NCBI GenBank assembly: GCA_037447655.1
Contig: JBBHKE010000895.1
Span: 17,297-81,296 of the forward strand
Reading direction: 5' to 3'
DNA: 64,000 nucleotides
Origin: Zygnema cylindricum
Taxonomy: Eukaryota > Streptophyta > Zygnematophyceae > Zygnematales > Zygnemataceae
Positions 46,418-55,729 of this stretch are shown piece after piece. Numbering within the stretch: position 1 is the first letter of the stretch; every line of letters starts with the position of its first letter. The notes under the pieces are model-generated. The model was not told the origin of the DNA, made no database searches, and was given only the letters and a program-made list of their open reading frames with translations. The position numbers were made by a program, and so were the translations under genes.

Positions 46418-47735
46418 CTCCCCTTATTTTCTAGTCTAACTTTAACTTTTCTTTTAATCCAAATTTTTATCTACAATATATTAACTTTGGAGAGGGCAGA
46501 GGTTTGGTCATAATGTCAACCACCATTTCTTCATCGGATTTATACACAAGATTTACAATTTTATTTTCAACTTTCTCCCTTATGGAGCTCAATCTTATGT
46601 CCATATGTTTAGCCTTGAAATGATGTTTTGGATTGGCTGCAATGGCAATTGCAACTTGGTTATAACAAAAAACCTCATGCACTCCCTCTTTCATTTACCC
46701 TAATTCTTACAACAATGATATGACCCACATCAACTCTTTCACAACCGAACAATAGGCTATATACTCAGCCTCCATAGTAGATAGAGCAACCACCTTTTGT
46801 TGCTTACTGCTCCAACAACAAGCACCTTCCCCCACATACAACACATACCCAGAAGTGCATCTTCTCATAGGTGCATCCCCATTACTGGCATCACTCCAAG
46901 TAGTGATATAAGTGTGCTCCCCTCCCAAATGTAACCATAACTCTCTAGTTCATACTAGATATCTCATGACTCTCTTGGGTGCCTCCCAATCTCTCTTCCT
47001 ATGATCATTAAGACTCCTACTGAGGACTCCTACGGCTGCCGCAATGTCTGGCCTGGTGCAGTTCATAAAATAGATTAGACTCCCTACGTCTTGTCTATAA
47101 GGGATAGGTTTCATAAACTCTCTCTCCTTTGGACTCATCTTATCATCTAAAATCATCATTCCTCCTTCTACACTCCCATTACTTACTTTTTTCAAGTCGA
47201 TGAGAGTGGTACAATTGTTAGCCTTTTCCATCTAGATTTTCTCAAGCATATTACCTATTGCTTCTTTCTGGGTAAGTCTGATAATACTTTTCCCCCTATC
47301 TCTCTCCATTTGGATCCCCAAAATATATTTTATCTCGCCTAAGTCTTTCATATCAAATCTGCTCCTAAGATCTTTCTTTAGCCTATTGATCTTCTCCAAA
47401 GACTTACTCAACACAAGTAGATCATCCACATAAATTGCAATAAAAATGACACCCTTCTCATCTTCAAACATATAGATAGAATGGTCAGAACTGATCCGAA
47501 TATATCCCAGATCAGTGAGAAACTCATCTAGTTTCTTATTCCACTGTTGGGGAGCCTGTTTCAGTCCATATAAGGATTTTATGAGCCTGTATACTTTGCT
47601 CTCTTCTCCTTCTTCCACGAACCCCTCGGGTTGCCTCATGAAAATTTCTTACTCTAACTCACAATTAAGAAAAGATGTGTTAATGTCCATCTGGTGGAGT
47701 TCTATGTCTTCCGCTGCTGCCAGACTAAGGAGAAT
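46418..47735 (-). pseudogene. Element M pol (RNase H and reverse transcriptase)
   Basis: Minus-strand: reverse transcriptase (47232-47735; QMDI at about 47680, IYVDDLLVLS near 47420-47440), connection (46950-47231) and RNase H (46467-46928; WSDASNGD, STMEAEYIA, FCYNQVAIA where the catalytic Asp of FCDNQ is Tyr). It is very similar to O. Upstream domains should lie beyond the gap but are absent. Confidence 0.86.
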
Positions 47736-47745
47736 NNNNNNNNNN
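47736..47745. other. assembly gap (10 N)
   Basis: Ten undetermined bases inside the reverse transcriptase of element M. The right side does not continue M. Confidence 0.99.
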
Positions 47746-48642
47746 AAATATATCCAAAATCACACCAAATGTGGTGTTAAGGCCCATGACTCGCCATGTT
47801 AAAACATGCAGTTGTGGGGGGGAGCTCTCCATCGGCCAGTATATCAGGTACATTTGGACCAGGGGGACCGAGACTATGGTACAATTCTAAGGGTCTTAGG
47901 GGGGGTGTTGACGTACAAAATTGTACCGCTCAGTACCCGGAATTGTGGTGTAAACCACACTAAAACCTATATAAAATTGGACCCACCTGCATAACATGTG
48001 AGCTGGTGGCACAGTGGTAGTGCGTTCGCAGCTTAAGTGAAAGATCCTAGGTTCAAATCCTGGCCGGCTCATCAATCCCTTTATTGGGATCGTCCATTCT
48101 ATCCCCCGATTCTAGGAATCTTAACAGTGACGAACCGTCTAAATGTTGTAATTTATACATCTTTATTTCAGTAAATAGGGGTAAAATTAACTTAGGATAT
48201 TTTTCGTAGTAGTTTACGGTAATACTTACTTTAATTAGTGTTACAGTAACAAAAAGTACAATAGAGTGTATCGTACTTTTGCAAGGACACGTGTTGGCGA
48301 AAGAACGTATGCAGGTTTGTCAGAGTAGCGCCGACAGTCAGCCATACGTTTCAAACAGTTGACAATGTGATTCACATGATCAGACAAACGCGATTTGACA
48401 CGGGTATTCCGAAAACATATGGTACAGTTCGACGGTACCATCGTCGATCGAATTTGTTCCAACGGACTCGATTCACCTGCGACCACAAGCGTGATTCACG
48501 AGGGACCACAAGCGTGATTCGCGTGGGACCACAAGTGACGAAGCACTCAGGTGTTTTGTACTACACGACCACATTCGGCTGGACTTTAGCGGTTACCGCT
48601 GACTACGCATTTGGAACGTTTTGTGTACAATTGGAACGTTTT
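47746..48642. other. region right of gap; possible LTR start and tRNA-like gene
   Basis: A G-rich tract (TTAGGGGGGG, about 47896-47905) followed by TGTTGACGTAC at 47906 looks like a polypurine tract and LTR start on the plus strand, but no coding sequence supports it. A complete tRNA-like cloverleaf follows at 48000-48071. Short frames elsewhere are not convincing. Confidence 0.4.
48000..48071 (+). tRNA. tRNA-like gene or tRNA-derived SINE head (anticodon position CTT)
   Basis: 72 nt that fold into all four tRNA stems: acceptor GAGCTGG/CCGGCTC (one G-T pair), D stem GCAC/GTGC, anticodon stem TTCGC/GTGAA, T stem CTAGG/CCTGG with loop TTCAAAT, discriminator A. The A box TGGCACAGTGG and B box GGTTCAAATCC fit the Pol III consensus perfectly. 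The anticodon loop AGCTTAA puts CTT (Lys) at 34-36, but position 33 is G instead of the universal T. There is no T-run terminator nearby. It is therefore more likely a tRNA-derived repeat or pseudogene than a working tRNA. Confidence 0.6.
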
Positions 48643-49779
48643 TGTTGATATTTGAGTATTTTCTAGGTCTGTATTAGGATAGCAAAGAGCAGAGGCAATC
48701 TGCCTCTAACTTCCCTCTCCTAACCCCCACACTTGTCGTAGTCACTGAAGGCTGGAAAAGGAGCTAGAGCCATGGATGCCTAAAGCTCACTAAAGAAGAT
48801 AGAGGATGAATTAGGTAGATTTACCAAAAGGTACTTGACGGACCCAGGAATTGATCATGGTACATGCCGTTTGTCAAGTCACCCGTAGCCGGTAGCTTTG
48901 TCCGTTTAGTCTACGACTAGTGCTATGGTATATTGGGTTTGATATGTGTTTAAACATGTATACGTAGGTTTTTCCATTTAACTAGATTACGGTTTATAGG
49001 GCATAGAAACAATTGTACTATTAGTACCGGACAAAACAAATAGTACAGACATTTGTTTCGACGGTCCGTATTAAATACCGATATAAAACGGACGGTCGTG
49101 GTTAGCGCCGGCTTCGCGGAATGGACAATTTGGCGGTTTGTACATTCCGCCACTCCGGATGACACGTGGGGACATCGTACGGGTTTACGGAATCTCCGAA
49201 ACGGAAGACAACAAATTCGGATATGACAAATGTCGCATAATGGCGACGTCGTACACAGTCCGTACAAAAAGTACATCGCCATCTGTACTTTATTGTATGT
49301 ACAGTCCTGTGATTGCTCAGTACCTCAAGACTAGAGGGTTTAGGGAAGGGTTTAGGACTTATAATATTTTGGGTAGTTAGCCGCCTCTCCCAAAGAGCAT
49401 CTTGTATTAAAGGCAAACTTTGGCTAGCCATAACTATCAATTCAGCTGACCAATTTCAGTGATTCTTTTTGCTGCGGACTCAGTGAAGTCTAGGCTACAC
49501 ACGGGTGCAGTTTGTAAGAGTTTTTGCTTGCCTGGGTGGCTTCTTTTCAAAGGGAAAGTCAAAGTGGGTGAATGTGTCCAAATCTCATATTCTAACTTTG
49601 TATTCTGTGGTGGAATTGAGCACACAGAAAGTCTTATTTCATAGGGGTGAAGCTGTAATGGGGTTCTGATTGTCAAAGGGTCAATCATTTGGGTTTATAT
49701 AAACTTGGAGTGGGCACTATCTAGATTAGCTTCTTTTGATCTGCGAATTTTGTGTGGCAATGGAGCCCATAGGATTACA
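48643..49779 (+). repeat. solo LTR N
   Basis: 1137-bp plus-strand LTR of the third U5 subtype (TGTTGATATTTGAG to ATAGGATTACA), with perfect duplication GTTTT (48638-48642 and 49780-49784) and no internal sequence. It includes the core (CCATGGATGCC near 48770), an antisense TGGATAA-type module (about 48835-48930), and GTAC-rich and G-box regions near 49165 and 49250. Confidence 0.92.
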
Positions 49780-50280
49780 GTTTTGTGTACGGTTCAGTAT
49801 CTGTAAATATCTAAATAACATTAGTTTGTAGTTTAGTGTAATAAAAAAAAGTGTTCCATTAATCAGGTTTTTAGAAAATAATAATTAGGGTTTTGAAGTA
49901 CATTGACGTACAGGTAGGATGCTTTGTCGTTAGTCAGGATAATAACCGTAGTAACGGTTACCCAATTTAGTGTAGATCAATAGATACACACTGTGAGTAC
50001 ATAACTTTGGACTTAGCCAATTTTGTTGTATCCAATTTTAGGAATATGATTTTATGAGGGCAGTTTTTGGGAAACTTCCAAACATCATATCTTATGGTTT
50101 ACTGGGTTTTTTGGGCTGCAATTTTGGGAAATGTCAATTTATTGTATTGTGTATCAATGTGGTAAGTTTGAGGCATATTGGCTTTTTGGGTCGTATTTTG
50201 TGTCAGTTCAAAGTTGGTTGTTGAGTAGGTAATTTCATAGTTTCAGCTGGATTTCATGTCTACTTCCACTACTACTGCTG

Positions 50281-50385
50281 GTTCTCCTCCTACAACGGTG
50301 GTTGTAGAACAACACTAAAGTGGAGAACAGTTTCAACCACCCTGTTTCAAGGCGGTTCAAACCGCGGTATTAACGAGGTTGAAAC
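50281..50385. repeat. cluster of hairpins
   Basis: Three nested dyads: CTACAAC...GTTGTAG (50290-50307, extended by GTTCT/AGAAC), GCGGTTCAAACCGC (50352-50365) and GTTTCAACC...GGTTGAAAC (50330-50338 and 50377-50385). Confidence 0.7.
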
Positions 50386-50443
50386 AGTAAACGTTTTCTG
50401 GTTTTAAACGTTTGCTCACATCTCCACTTGTACGGTACATCGC

Positions 50444-51015
50444 GAATTGTTATTAGCGTTATGAACTCTATATCGGCGCCCCCAAATTTTTATAACAAAA
50501 CTCGAAATATAATTGATAATACTAAATTTTCCTTTACGTTAATTACGGTTCTAGAGAATTGGCGTTCATAATTCTAATTTATGATGTTATTGAATAGTGT
50601 GGTGTACGGGCGTGTAAGTTTGTTCAAAACGGTACTTTATTAAGTAAAAAAGTACGAAACATGGATTAAAATAATCGCGATCGCATGTAAACTACGCTCA
50701 GACTAAGAGACATAATTAAATCGTACCTATTTTAGTGCAGGGATATGTGTGGCATAATAATTATTCGCGCGGACACCCAAATTAGAGTTATGAAAAAATT
50801 GAAGTCAAAGGACGCGACAGTGTACGATTGTCAATTTTTATACTTTTAACTACTTTACTGTGAAGATCCTGATGGCAGATTTATTGTACAAAATTTAAAA
50901 TTTATAATCAAAAAGTATTATACATTTTTTTCAAAAAAAATGAAAGTCGTAGTTAGTGTTAATAATGCTAATTATTGTTTAAAACTTATTATTTTCTCAA
51001 CGCTAATAACGATTC
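50444..51015. mobile_element. MITE-like element with inverted repeats, copy 1
   Basis: Arms GAATTGTTATTAGCGTT (50444-50460) and its inverse AACGCTAATAACGATTC (50999-51015) match at 16 of 17 positions and enclose about 540 bp of AT-rich non-coding DNA. The same arm sequence, with one change, flanks copy 2 at 57699-58225. No transposase is present. The exact outer ends and target duplication are not clear. Confidence 0.55.
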
Positions 51016-51356
51016 ACATTGTAGTGTACGATCGGTACGTACGAAACTACAGGGTAATAGGGGTATATAGAGCGGTAATAGAAACGAACAAAAAATAGCT
51101 CCCGCCATGTTTTTTGGAACTAGTAAATCAACGCACGTTACACGAGCATATATTGTTGAAATTTATAGATTTCTAGAGTATTTTCTAGGTTTAAATATGT
51201 TTTTATAAAAGGAAAAAGAAAAGGACGGACAGCCTGCCTCCACCTCCGCTCTCTAGCCCCCATACTTGCTGTAGTCACTGAAGGAAAGAGAGAGAGGTTG
51301 ATCCATGGCTGCCTTAGTTCAACAGACAGCTATTTTTAGTAGGTTACTAAAAATAT

Positions 51357-51450
51357 ACTTGACGGACCAGAGATTTGATCCCGGTACCTGCGGTTCGTCA
51401 AATCGACCGGTAGCGGTCAGCTTTATCCTAATAGACTAGGACCAATGCTA
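51357..51450 (-). other. tRNA-like module in LTR O
   Basis: On the minus strand, TATTAGGATAAAGCTGACC and, about 40 bases later, CCGGGATCAAATCTC correspond to a decayed TGGATAA-type A box and GGTTCAAATCC-type B box. O's U5 belongs to the S1/G/P subtype, whose members carry the other module type, so U5 and module are unlinked. Confidence 0.5.
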
Positions 51451-51707
51451 AGTGCTATGGTATGTGATAGATATATATTTAGTTCGAAAGGATAAAGTTC
51501 ATTTAACTAAAACTGTTTACGGCGTACATATATACAGTTTTATAAAGTACGTCGTACGACGCTAATTCAAAACAGATACCACGCATTTTATTTCTACATC
51601 GGAACAAATATCGCGCAAGTATTTATTCCGGCCAAGATTACGTTTCGCATATAATCCAACGGCGCACATCATCGCCGAAATCCCGGAGTGGTCACTTTGG
51701 CATTTAG

Positions 51708-51735
51708 TGACGTGGCATCACCTGGCGCCACGTGG
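51708..51735. promoter_or_regulatory. bZIP-type dyad TGACGTGGCA / GCCACGTGG
   Basis: TGACGTGGCA (51708-51717) and GCCACGTGG (51727-51735) are hybrid ACGT elements of the G-box/ABRE type bound by plant bZIP and bHLH factors. They lie about 250 bp upstream of the TATA box. Equivalent sites are seen in the LTRs of A, B, C, J, N and P. Confidence 0.6.
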
Positions 51736-51831
51736 GGAAACATCATTCGGTCGCGGGAATTCCGAGGAACGTACGGATGAGTGGAAAGTATACACGCGTC
51801 CACTTATGGCCTTGTCGTACAGAGGCCGTAC

Positions 51832-51859
51832 AGAAAGTACATCGGCAGTAGTACTTTCT
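51832..51859. promoter_or_regulatory. conserved GTAC inverted repeat in U3
   Basis: AGAAAGTAC and GTACTTTCT are perfect inverse copies separated by ten bases. Related GTAC dyads stand at the same relative place in every LTR here, including very decayed ones, which suggests a functional promoter or RNA element. Confidence 0.55.
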
Positions 51860-51979
51860 AGTACTATACGGTTTTGTGATTGGTTCGTACAGGCAGTAGA
51901 TAGGAGCTGTGAGAGGGAATTAGGAAAAACTAGGACTTAGGAAAATTTAGGTAGATAGTCCTCTCTCTCAGAGAGTTTG

Positions 51980-51986
51980 TATAAAT
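51980..51986 (+). promoter_or_regulatory. TATA box of LTR O
   Basis: TATAAAT directly after the CTCTCTCAGAGAG dyad, about 195 bp before the Gag ATG. It is conserved as TATA-like sequence in the other LTRs. Transcription of the element likely starts about 30 bp downstream. Confidence 0.65.
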
Positions 51987-52180
51987 TGGCATCTTTGCCA
52001 CCCTATAACTTATCGCCTGGTTGGCCGTTTTTAGTGATTCTTTTTTCTACGGACTCAGGGGAGTCCAGGCTACACAGGGGTGCAGTCAAATTGTCAGTTT
52101 GCCTTCTTGGGCAGCAGTGGTTGTGGCTTAAAGTGGGTTAGTTAAATACTATCTAGAGGCTTCCTGTATTCTGTGGTCCA

Positions 52181-52828
52181 ATGGAGGACACAGAATTGCA
52201 GGTTATGGGCCCACCCTCTAGGGTGCCCACCTTCAATGGATCTGGGTTCATCTATAGGGAAGCCATGATGATGGGAGCTTTGTGTGAAAAACGATACTGG
52301 GGTATCGTCAGTGGACAAGTGAAACGTCCACCTTCAGGAACTCCACCAGGATTTGGAGGAGTAAGGTTTCCTGCAACAACGGCTGCCTCGGCGGAGGAGG
52401 CAGATGATGGGGACAGCAGTGTGTCCGAAAAGGGGAAAGGGAAGGAGACACCCCTTACTCCTATTGCCACAGTATCGGGAGCGGCAATCGTGAAGACCGT
52501 GGAGAACGATACTCAAATGTGGGAGGATGTAAACATGGCTGCCAAGAACTTCATTCTGAGGCACCTCACTCAAGGTTTGGCCACTCCTCATCTTCACATT
52601 TACAAGGCCGAGGAGTTGTGGGTGAGTTTGGTGGAAATTTATAGAGCTGGAACTATTCAGGAGCTCCAGTTGGCTGAGCAAAAGCTATTGAGTTACACTT
52701 ACAAAGGAGGAAAGATGTTAGATTACTGTAATGATCTTTCTTGTTTGTATACAGAAATGGAAAGTGCCGGGTGGATAGGTACAATGAAAATGAAAGTTAA
52801 CACCCTTATCATGAAATTACCAAATTAG
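52181..52828 (+). CDS. gag: Element O Gag, N-terminal open segment
   Basis: 215 residues from the ATG inside the 5' LTR to the first TAG. It covers the Gag N-terminus (MEDTELQVMGPPSRVPTFNG), a Glu/Lys-rich low-complexity stretch and the helical Gag core with EIYRAGTIQELQLAEQK. It belongs to the UBN2/retrotrans_gag type of copia Gag, which forms virus-like particles. Unless the TAG is read through, the product lacks the last helices and the zinc knuckle. Confidence 0.85.
   Translation: MEDTELQVMGPPSRVPTFNGSGFIYREAMMMGALCEKRYWGIVSGQVKRPPSGTPPGFGGVRFPATTAASAEEADDGDSSVSEKGKGKETPLTPIATVSGAAIVKTVENDTQMWEDVNMAAKNFILRHLTQGLATPHLHIYKAEELWVSLVEIYRAGTIQELQLAEQKLLSYTYKGGKMLDYCNDLSCLYTEMESAGWIGTMKMKVNTLIMKLPN
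52201..52213 (+). other. primer-binding site (half-tRNA type)
   Basis: GGTTATGGGCCCA immediately follows the LTR and matches the complement of the initiator tRNA-Met anticodon stem-loop. In Drosophila copia the same type of site is primed by a cleaved 5' half of this tRNA. Here the site also encodes Gag residues 8-11 (VMGP). Confidence 0.85.
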
Positions 52829-55729
52829 TTCGAAAACTTAGTGTACCGAGTACAGGGAATGCCTGATAGTTCATGGAAATGGAACACAGTAGTCACGATG
52901 ATACTTGTGCAGGAAAACACAATGGAGATTAGGATAGGAGGAAATAGCATTCAAGCTCTAGCAGTAGGAGGGGACCGATGGGGAAAGGACCCGAAGAAAC
53001 CTTATAGAGGGGAAAGAGATCATTCAGGGGGACAAAGGCCCCCAAAGGGTCTTTGTCATTTTTGCAAAAAGCCGGGGCACTTTATTGCAGATTGTGTCAA
53101 GCTATCAGAGCTGAGGCTCCAAGAGAACCGTGGAGGGGGTTCTCCCGGAGGGAAGAAAAAGGCACTTGTGGTTACAAAGGTGTCAGGAGAAACCGAGGAT
53201 GAGTCCTCTGAGGAGGATGGGGAGCTTCTTCTTGACGAGAGTTTGGAGGAGAAGGAGATTCCTCGGAGGCAGAAGTGTGCCCTTGGAGCCATCCGGGAAG
53301 CTCCACAGGAAGGATGGATCATCGACTCAGGTGCATCCATGCATATGTGTCGTGATAAAGAACTCTTCACTAAGTTAAGAAAGATTCCTACTGTAGAGAT
53401 AGAGTATGGGGATGGGAGAGTGGTTACTACAGATCTAGTGGGATCAGTAGATCTGAAAGTCTTAGTGGAGGGTAAGACTTCTATACTTACATTCTCAGAT
53501 GTACTTTACATTCCACAGCTGAGTAAAAACCTTGTCTCTACGTCTGTGTTAGATGACAAAGAGTTTGATACCTTCACCAGAAAGGGAGTCTTTACAGCTA
53601 AGTATGGGGATGAAGTTTACTTCACAGCAGATAAGGGTAGCCAAGGAATGTTTAGGCTTAACTTGAGTAATGAAAAGAAGAATGCTTACTATGTTGGTGT
53701 TCCTAAGGTGATGATTTGGCATAAGCGGTTGGGACATGTACATTTTGATAGGTTAAGGGAAATGAAAAAACTTGGGGTAGTAGATGGCATTGAGTTTGGG
53801 GATAATGAAATGATGGATGATTGTAGTGGTTGTGCTCAAGGTAAGGCTCACAGACTTCCCTTTCCCAAAGCAGCCACATATAGAGGTGAGAAAGTGTTAG
53901 ATTTGGTCCACACAGATATTTGGGGACCTGCAAAAGTACCTTCGGTTGGAGGAAAGAGGTTCATGATGACAATAACTGATGATTGGTCTAGATACTCTAG
54001 AGTCTACTTTCTGAAAAATAAGTCTGAAGCATCCACTTACTTCAAAGAATATAAAGCATGGAGTGAGAAATTGCATGAAACCCCTATTAAGAGGATAAGA
54101 AGTGATAATGGGGGGGAATATACCTCTAACGAGTTTGAGGAATATTTGAGAGATGAGGGAGTGCAGCACCAGAAAACTGTACCATATAACCCAGAACAAA
54201 ATGGGGTAGCTGAGAGGTTGAATAGAACACTAGGAGATAGTGCATGTAGTATGTTGGCAGACAAGAAAATAGGAAAGAGATTTTGGGCAGAGGCAATGAA
54301 CTGTGCCAACTATATTAAAAATAGAGTCCTTACCTCAGCTGTAAAGGGAGTGACACCTTATGAGAGATGGGTTGGAAGGAAACCAGATATCTCACACCTT
54401 AAAGTATTTGGTAGCCAAGTTTACAGTCTTGACACGGATAGGAAAAACTGGAAACTAGATGCTAAGGGAAAACCTGGATACTTTGTGGGATATGATGAGG
54501 ATGTTAAGGGATATAGAGTCTATGACTTAGCAAAGAAAGATATCATTCTGGTCAAACACTTAGTTGTCATGGATGAAGGGAAGTCATTTGACCCCTTCAA
54601 ATATACAAAGAAGATAAGGATCAGATTTGAGTCCGAAAGTGAGGAGAACTCAGTCGTTCCCGAAAAAGACATGAGTGAAACTGTGATTACAGATTCAGGG
54701 GAGATCAAAGATACAGGAGACTCACCGGAAACCTCACATACTCCTATGGACTTCGAGGAGATGGAAGAAGCGGGACAAGATACGGTTTTTATGGACAGGG
54801 GAGCCGATGAGACAGTGAGAAGAAATCCAAGACTTCCATCCATTCCAGCTTCGGAGTTTGAGGGAGGAAGGAGGAGCAGCAAAAGGATACAGGAAAAACA
54901 AGCTGCCCATAAGGTAACTAAGCTATCTCACCCAGATGAGCCTCAGTCTTACTTAGAGGTAGTGAATAGTCCAGAGAAAGATAGATGGATTAGAGCCATA
55001 AATGATGAGATGGCTTCTATCATGGAAGCAAATACTTGGGAACTAGCGGATTGCCCTCCAGACAGAAAACCTATTGGATGTAAATGGGTATTTAAACTAA
55101 AACTGAACCCAGATAATACAATTGAGAGGTATAAGGCTCGATTGGTAGCAAAGGGGTTCACCCAAAAAGAGGGGATTGACTACGAGGAAACCTTTGCTCC
55201 AGTTGTTCGGTTCCCATCGGTAAGGATTCTCCTCAGTCTGGCCGCAGCGGAAGACATGGAAATTCACCAGATGGATATTAAGACTGCTTTTCTTAATGGT
55301 GAGTTAGAGGAAGAAATTTTTATGAGGCAACCCGAGGGGTTTGTGGAAGAAGGAGAAGAGAGCAAAGTGTGCAGGCTCATAAAGTCCTTATATGGACTGA
55401 AACAGGCTCCCCGACAGTGGAATAAGAAACTAGATGAGTTTCTCACCGATCTGGGATACATCCGGATCAGCTCTGACCATTCTATCTATATGTTTGAAGA
55501 TGAGAATGGTGTCATTTTTATTGCAATTTATGTGGATGATCTGCTTGTGTTAAGTAAGTCTTTAGATAATATCAATAGGCTAAAGAAAGATCTTAGGGGC
55601 AGATTTGATATGAAGGATTTAGGGGAGGCAAAATATATTTTGGGGATCCAAATGGAGAGAGATAGAGGGAAGAAGATTATCAGACTTACTCAGAAAGAAG
55701 CAATAGGTAATATGCTTGAGAAATTCTAG
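52829..55729 (+). CDS. pol: Element O Gag C-terminus, protease, integrase, reverse transcriptase
   Basis: 967 codons open in the same frame between the two TAGs. Domains: end of Gag with zinc knuckle CHFCKKPGHFIADC (about 53055-53097), aspartic protease (IIDSGASMHMC, about 53317-53350), GAG-pre-integrase zinc finger, integrase core (rve; HTDIWGP, SDNGGEY, NGVAERLN), an acidic linker with the NPRLPSIPASEFEGGRRSSKR motif, and the reverse transcriptase RVT_2 (QMDIKTAFL, IYVDDLLVLSKS at about 55527-55562). There is no native start codon; it would be made as part of the polyprotein. Confidence 0.9.
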   Translation, partial: FENLVYRVQGMPDSSWKWNTVVTMILVQENTMEIRIGGNSIQALAVGGDRWGKDPKKPYRGERDHSGGQRPPKGLCHFCKKPGHFIADCVKLSELRLQENRGGGSPGGKKKALVVTKVSGETEDESSEEDGELLLDESLEEKEIPRRQKCALGAIREAPQEGWIIDSGASMHMCRDKELFTKLRKIPTVEIEYGDGRVVTTDLVGSVDLKVLVEGKTSILTFSDVLYIPQLSKNLVSTSVLDDKEFDTFTRKGVFTAKYGDEVYFTADKGSQGMFRLNLSNEKKNAYYVGVPKVMIWHKRLGHVHFDRLREMKKLGVVDGIEFGDNEMMDDCSGCAQGKAHRLPFPKAATYRGEKVLDLVHTDIWGPAKVPSVGGKRFMMTITDDWSRYSRVYFLKNKSEASTYFKEYKAWSEKLHETPIKRIRSDNGGEYTSNEFEEYLRDEGVQHQKTVPYNPEQNGVAERLNRTLGDSACSMLADKKIGKRFWAEAMNCANYIKNRVLTSAVKGVTPYERWVGRKPDISHLKVFGSQVYSLDTDRKNWKLDAKGKPGYFVGYDEDVKGYRVYDLAKKDIILVKHLVVMDEGKSFDPFKYTKKIRIRFESESEENSVVPEKDMSETVITDSGEIKDTGDSPETSHTPMDFEEMEEAGQDTVFMDRGADETVRRNPRLPSIPASEFEGGRRSSKRIQEKQAAHKVTKLSHPDEPQSYLEVVNSPEKDRWIRAINDEMASIMEANTWELADCPPDRKPIGCKWVFKLKLNPDNTIERYKARLVAKGFTQKEGIDYEETFAPVVRFPSVRILLSLAAAEDMEIHQMDIKTAFLNGELEEEIFMRQPEGFVEEGEESKVCRLIKSLYGLKQAPRQWNKKLDEFLTDLGYIRISSDHSIYMFEDENGVIFIAIYVDDLLVLSKSLDNINRLKKDLRGRFDMKDLGEAKYILGIQMERDRGKKIIRLTQKEAIGNMLEKF

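Larger units (their letters stand above)
45457..47735 (-). mobile_element. Element M, copia retrotransposon cut by assembly gap
   Basis: Minus-strand element inserted in the zinc knuckle of L: 3' LTR 45457-46417, RNase H and reverse transcriptase to 47735. Then ten Ns follow, and the sequence beyond is unrelated. The candidate target-site copy on the left is CAGTT (45452-45456). Confidence 0.85.
49780..51153. other. region without recognised gene; hairpins and inverted repeat element
   Basis: AT-rich flank between solo LTR N and element O. It contains a cluster of hairpins (50281-50385) and a MITE-like inverted-repeat element (50444-51015). No coding frame is convincing. Confidence 0.5.
51154..52200 (+). 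repeat. 5' LTR of element O
   Basis: 1047 bp from TGTTGAAATTTATAG to ACACAGAATTGCA. In order: T/A-rich start, purine tract, CCATGG core (about 51300), antisense tRNA-like module (about 51357-51450), bZIP-type dyad (51708-51735), GTAC inverted repeat (51832-51859), CTCTCTCAGAGAG dyad and TATAAAT box (51980-51986), and the Gag ATG at 52181. Confidence 0.96.

Noticed and set aside
51707-51940. 78-codon frame repeated in both LTRs of O (also 57096-57329) as an LTR-encoded protein.
   Set aside because: It lies over U3 regulatory sequence, is not kept in the LTRs of other copies, and has no family resemblance.
52826-55729. Possible reassignment of TAG to Gln (as in some ulvophycean algae), since one stop in O falls at a Gln codon.
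   Set aside because: Other in-frame TAG/TAA/TGA codons in B, C and O stand at Glu, Lys, Arg, Trp and Ser positions as well, which fits random decay under the standard code.
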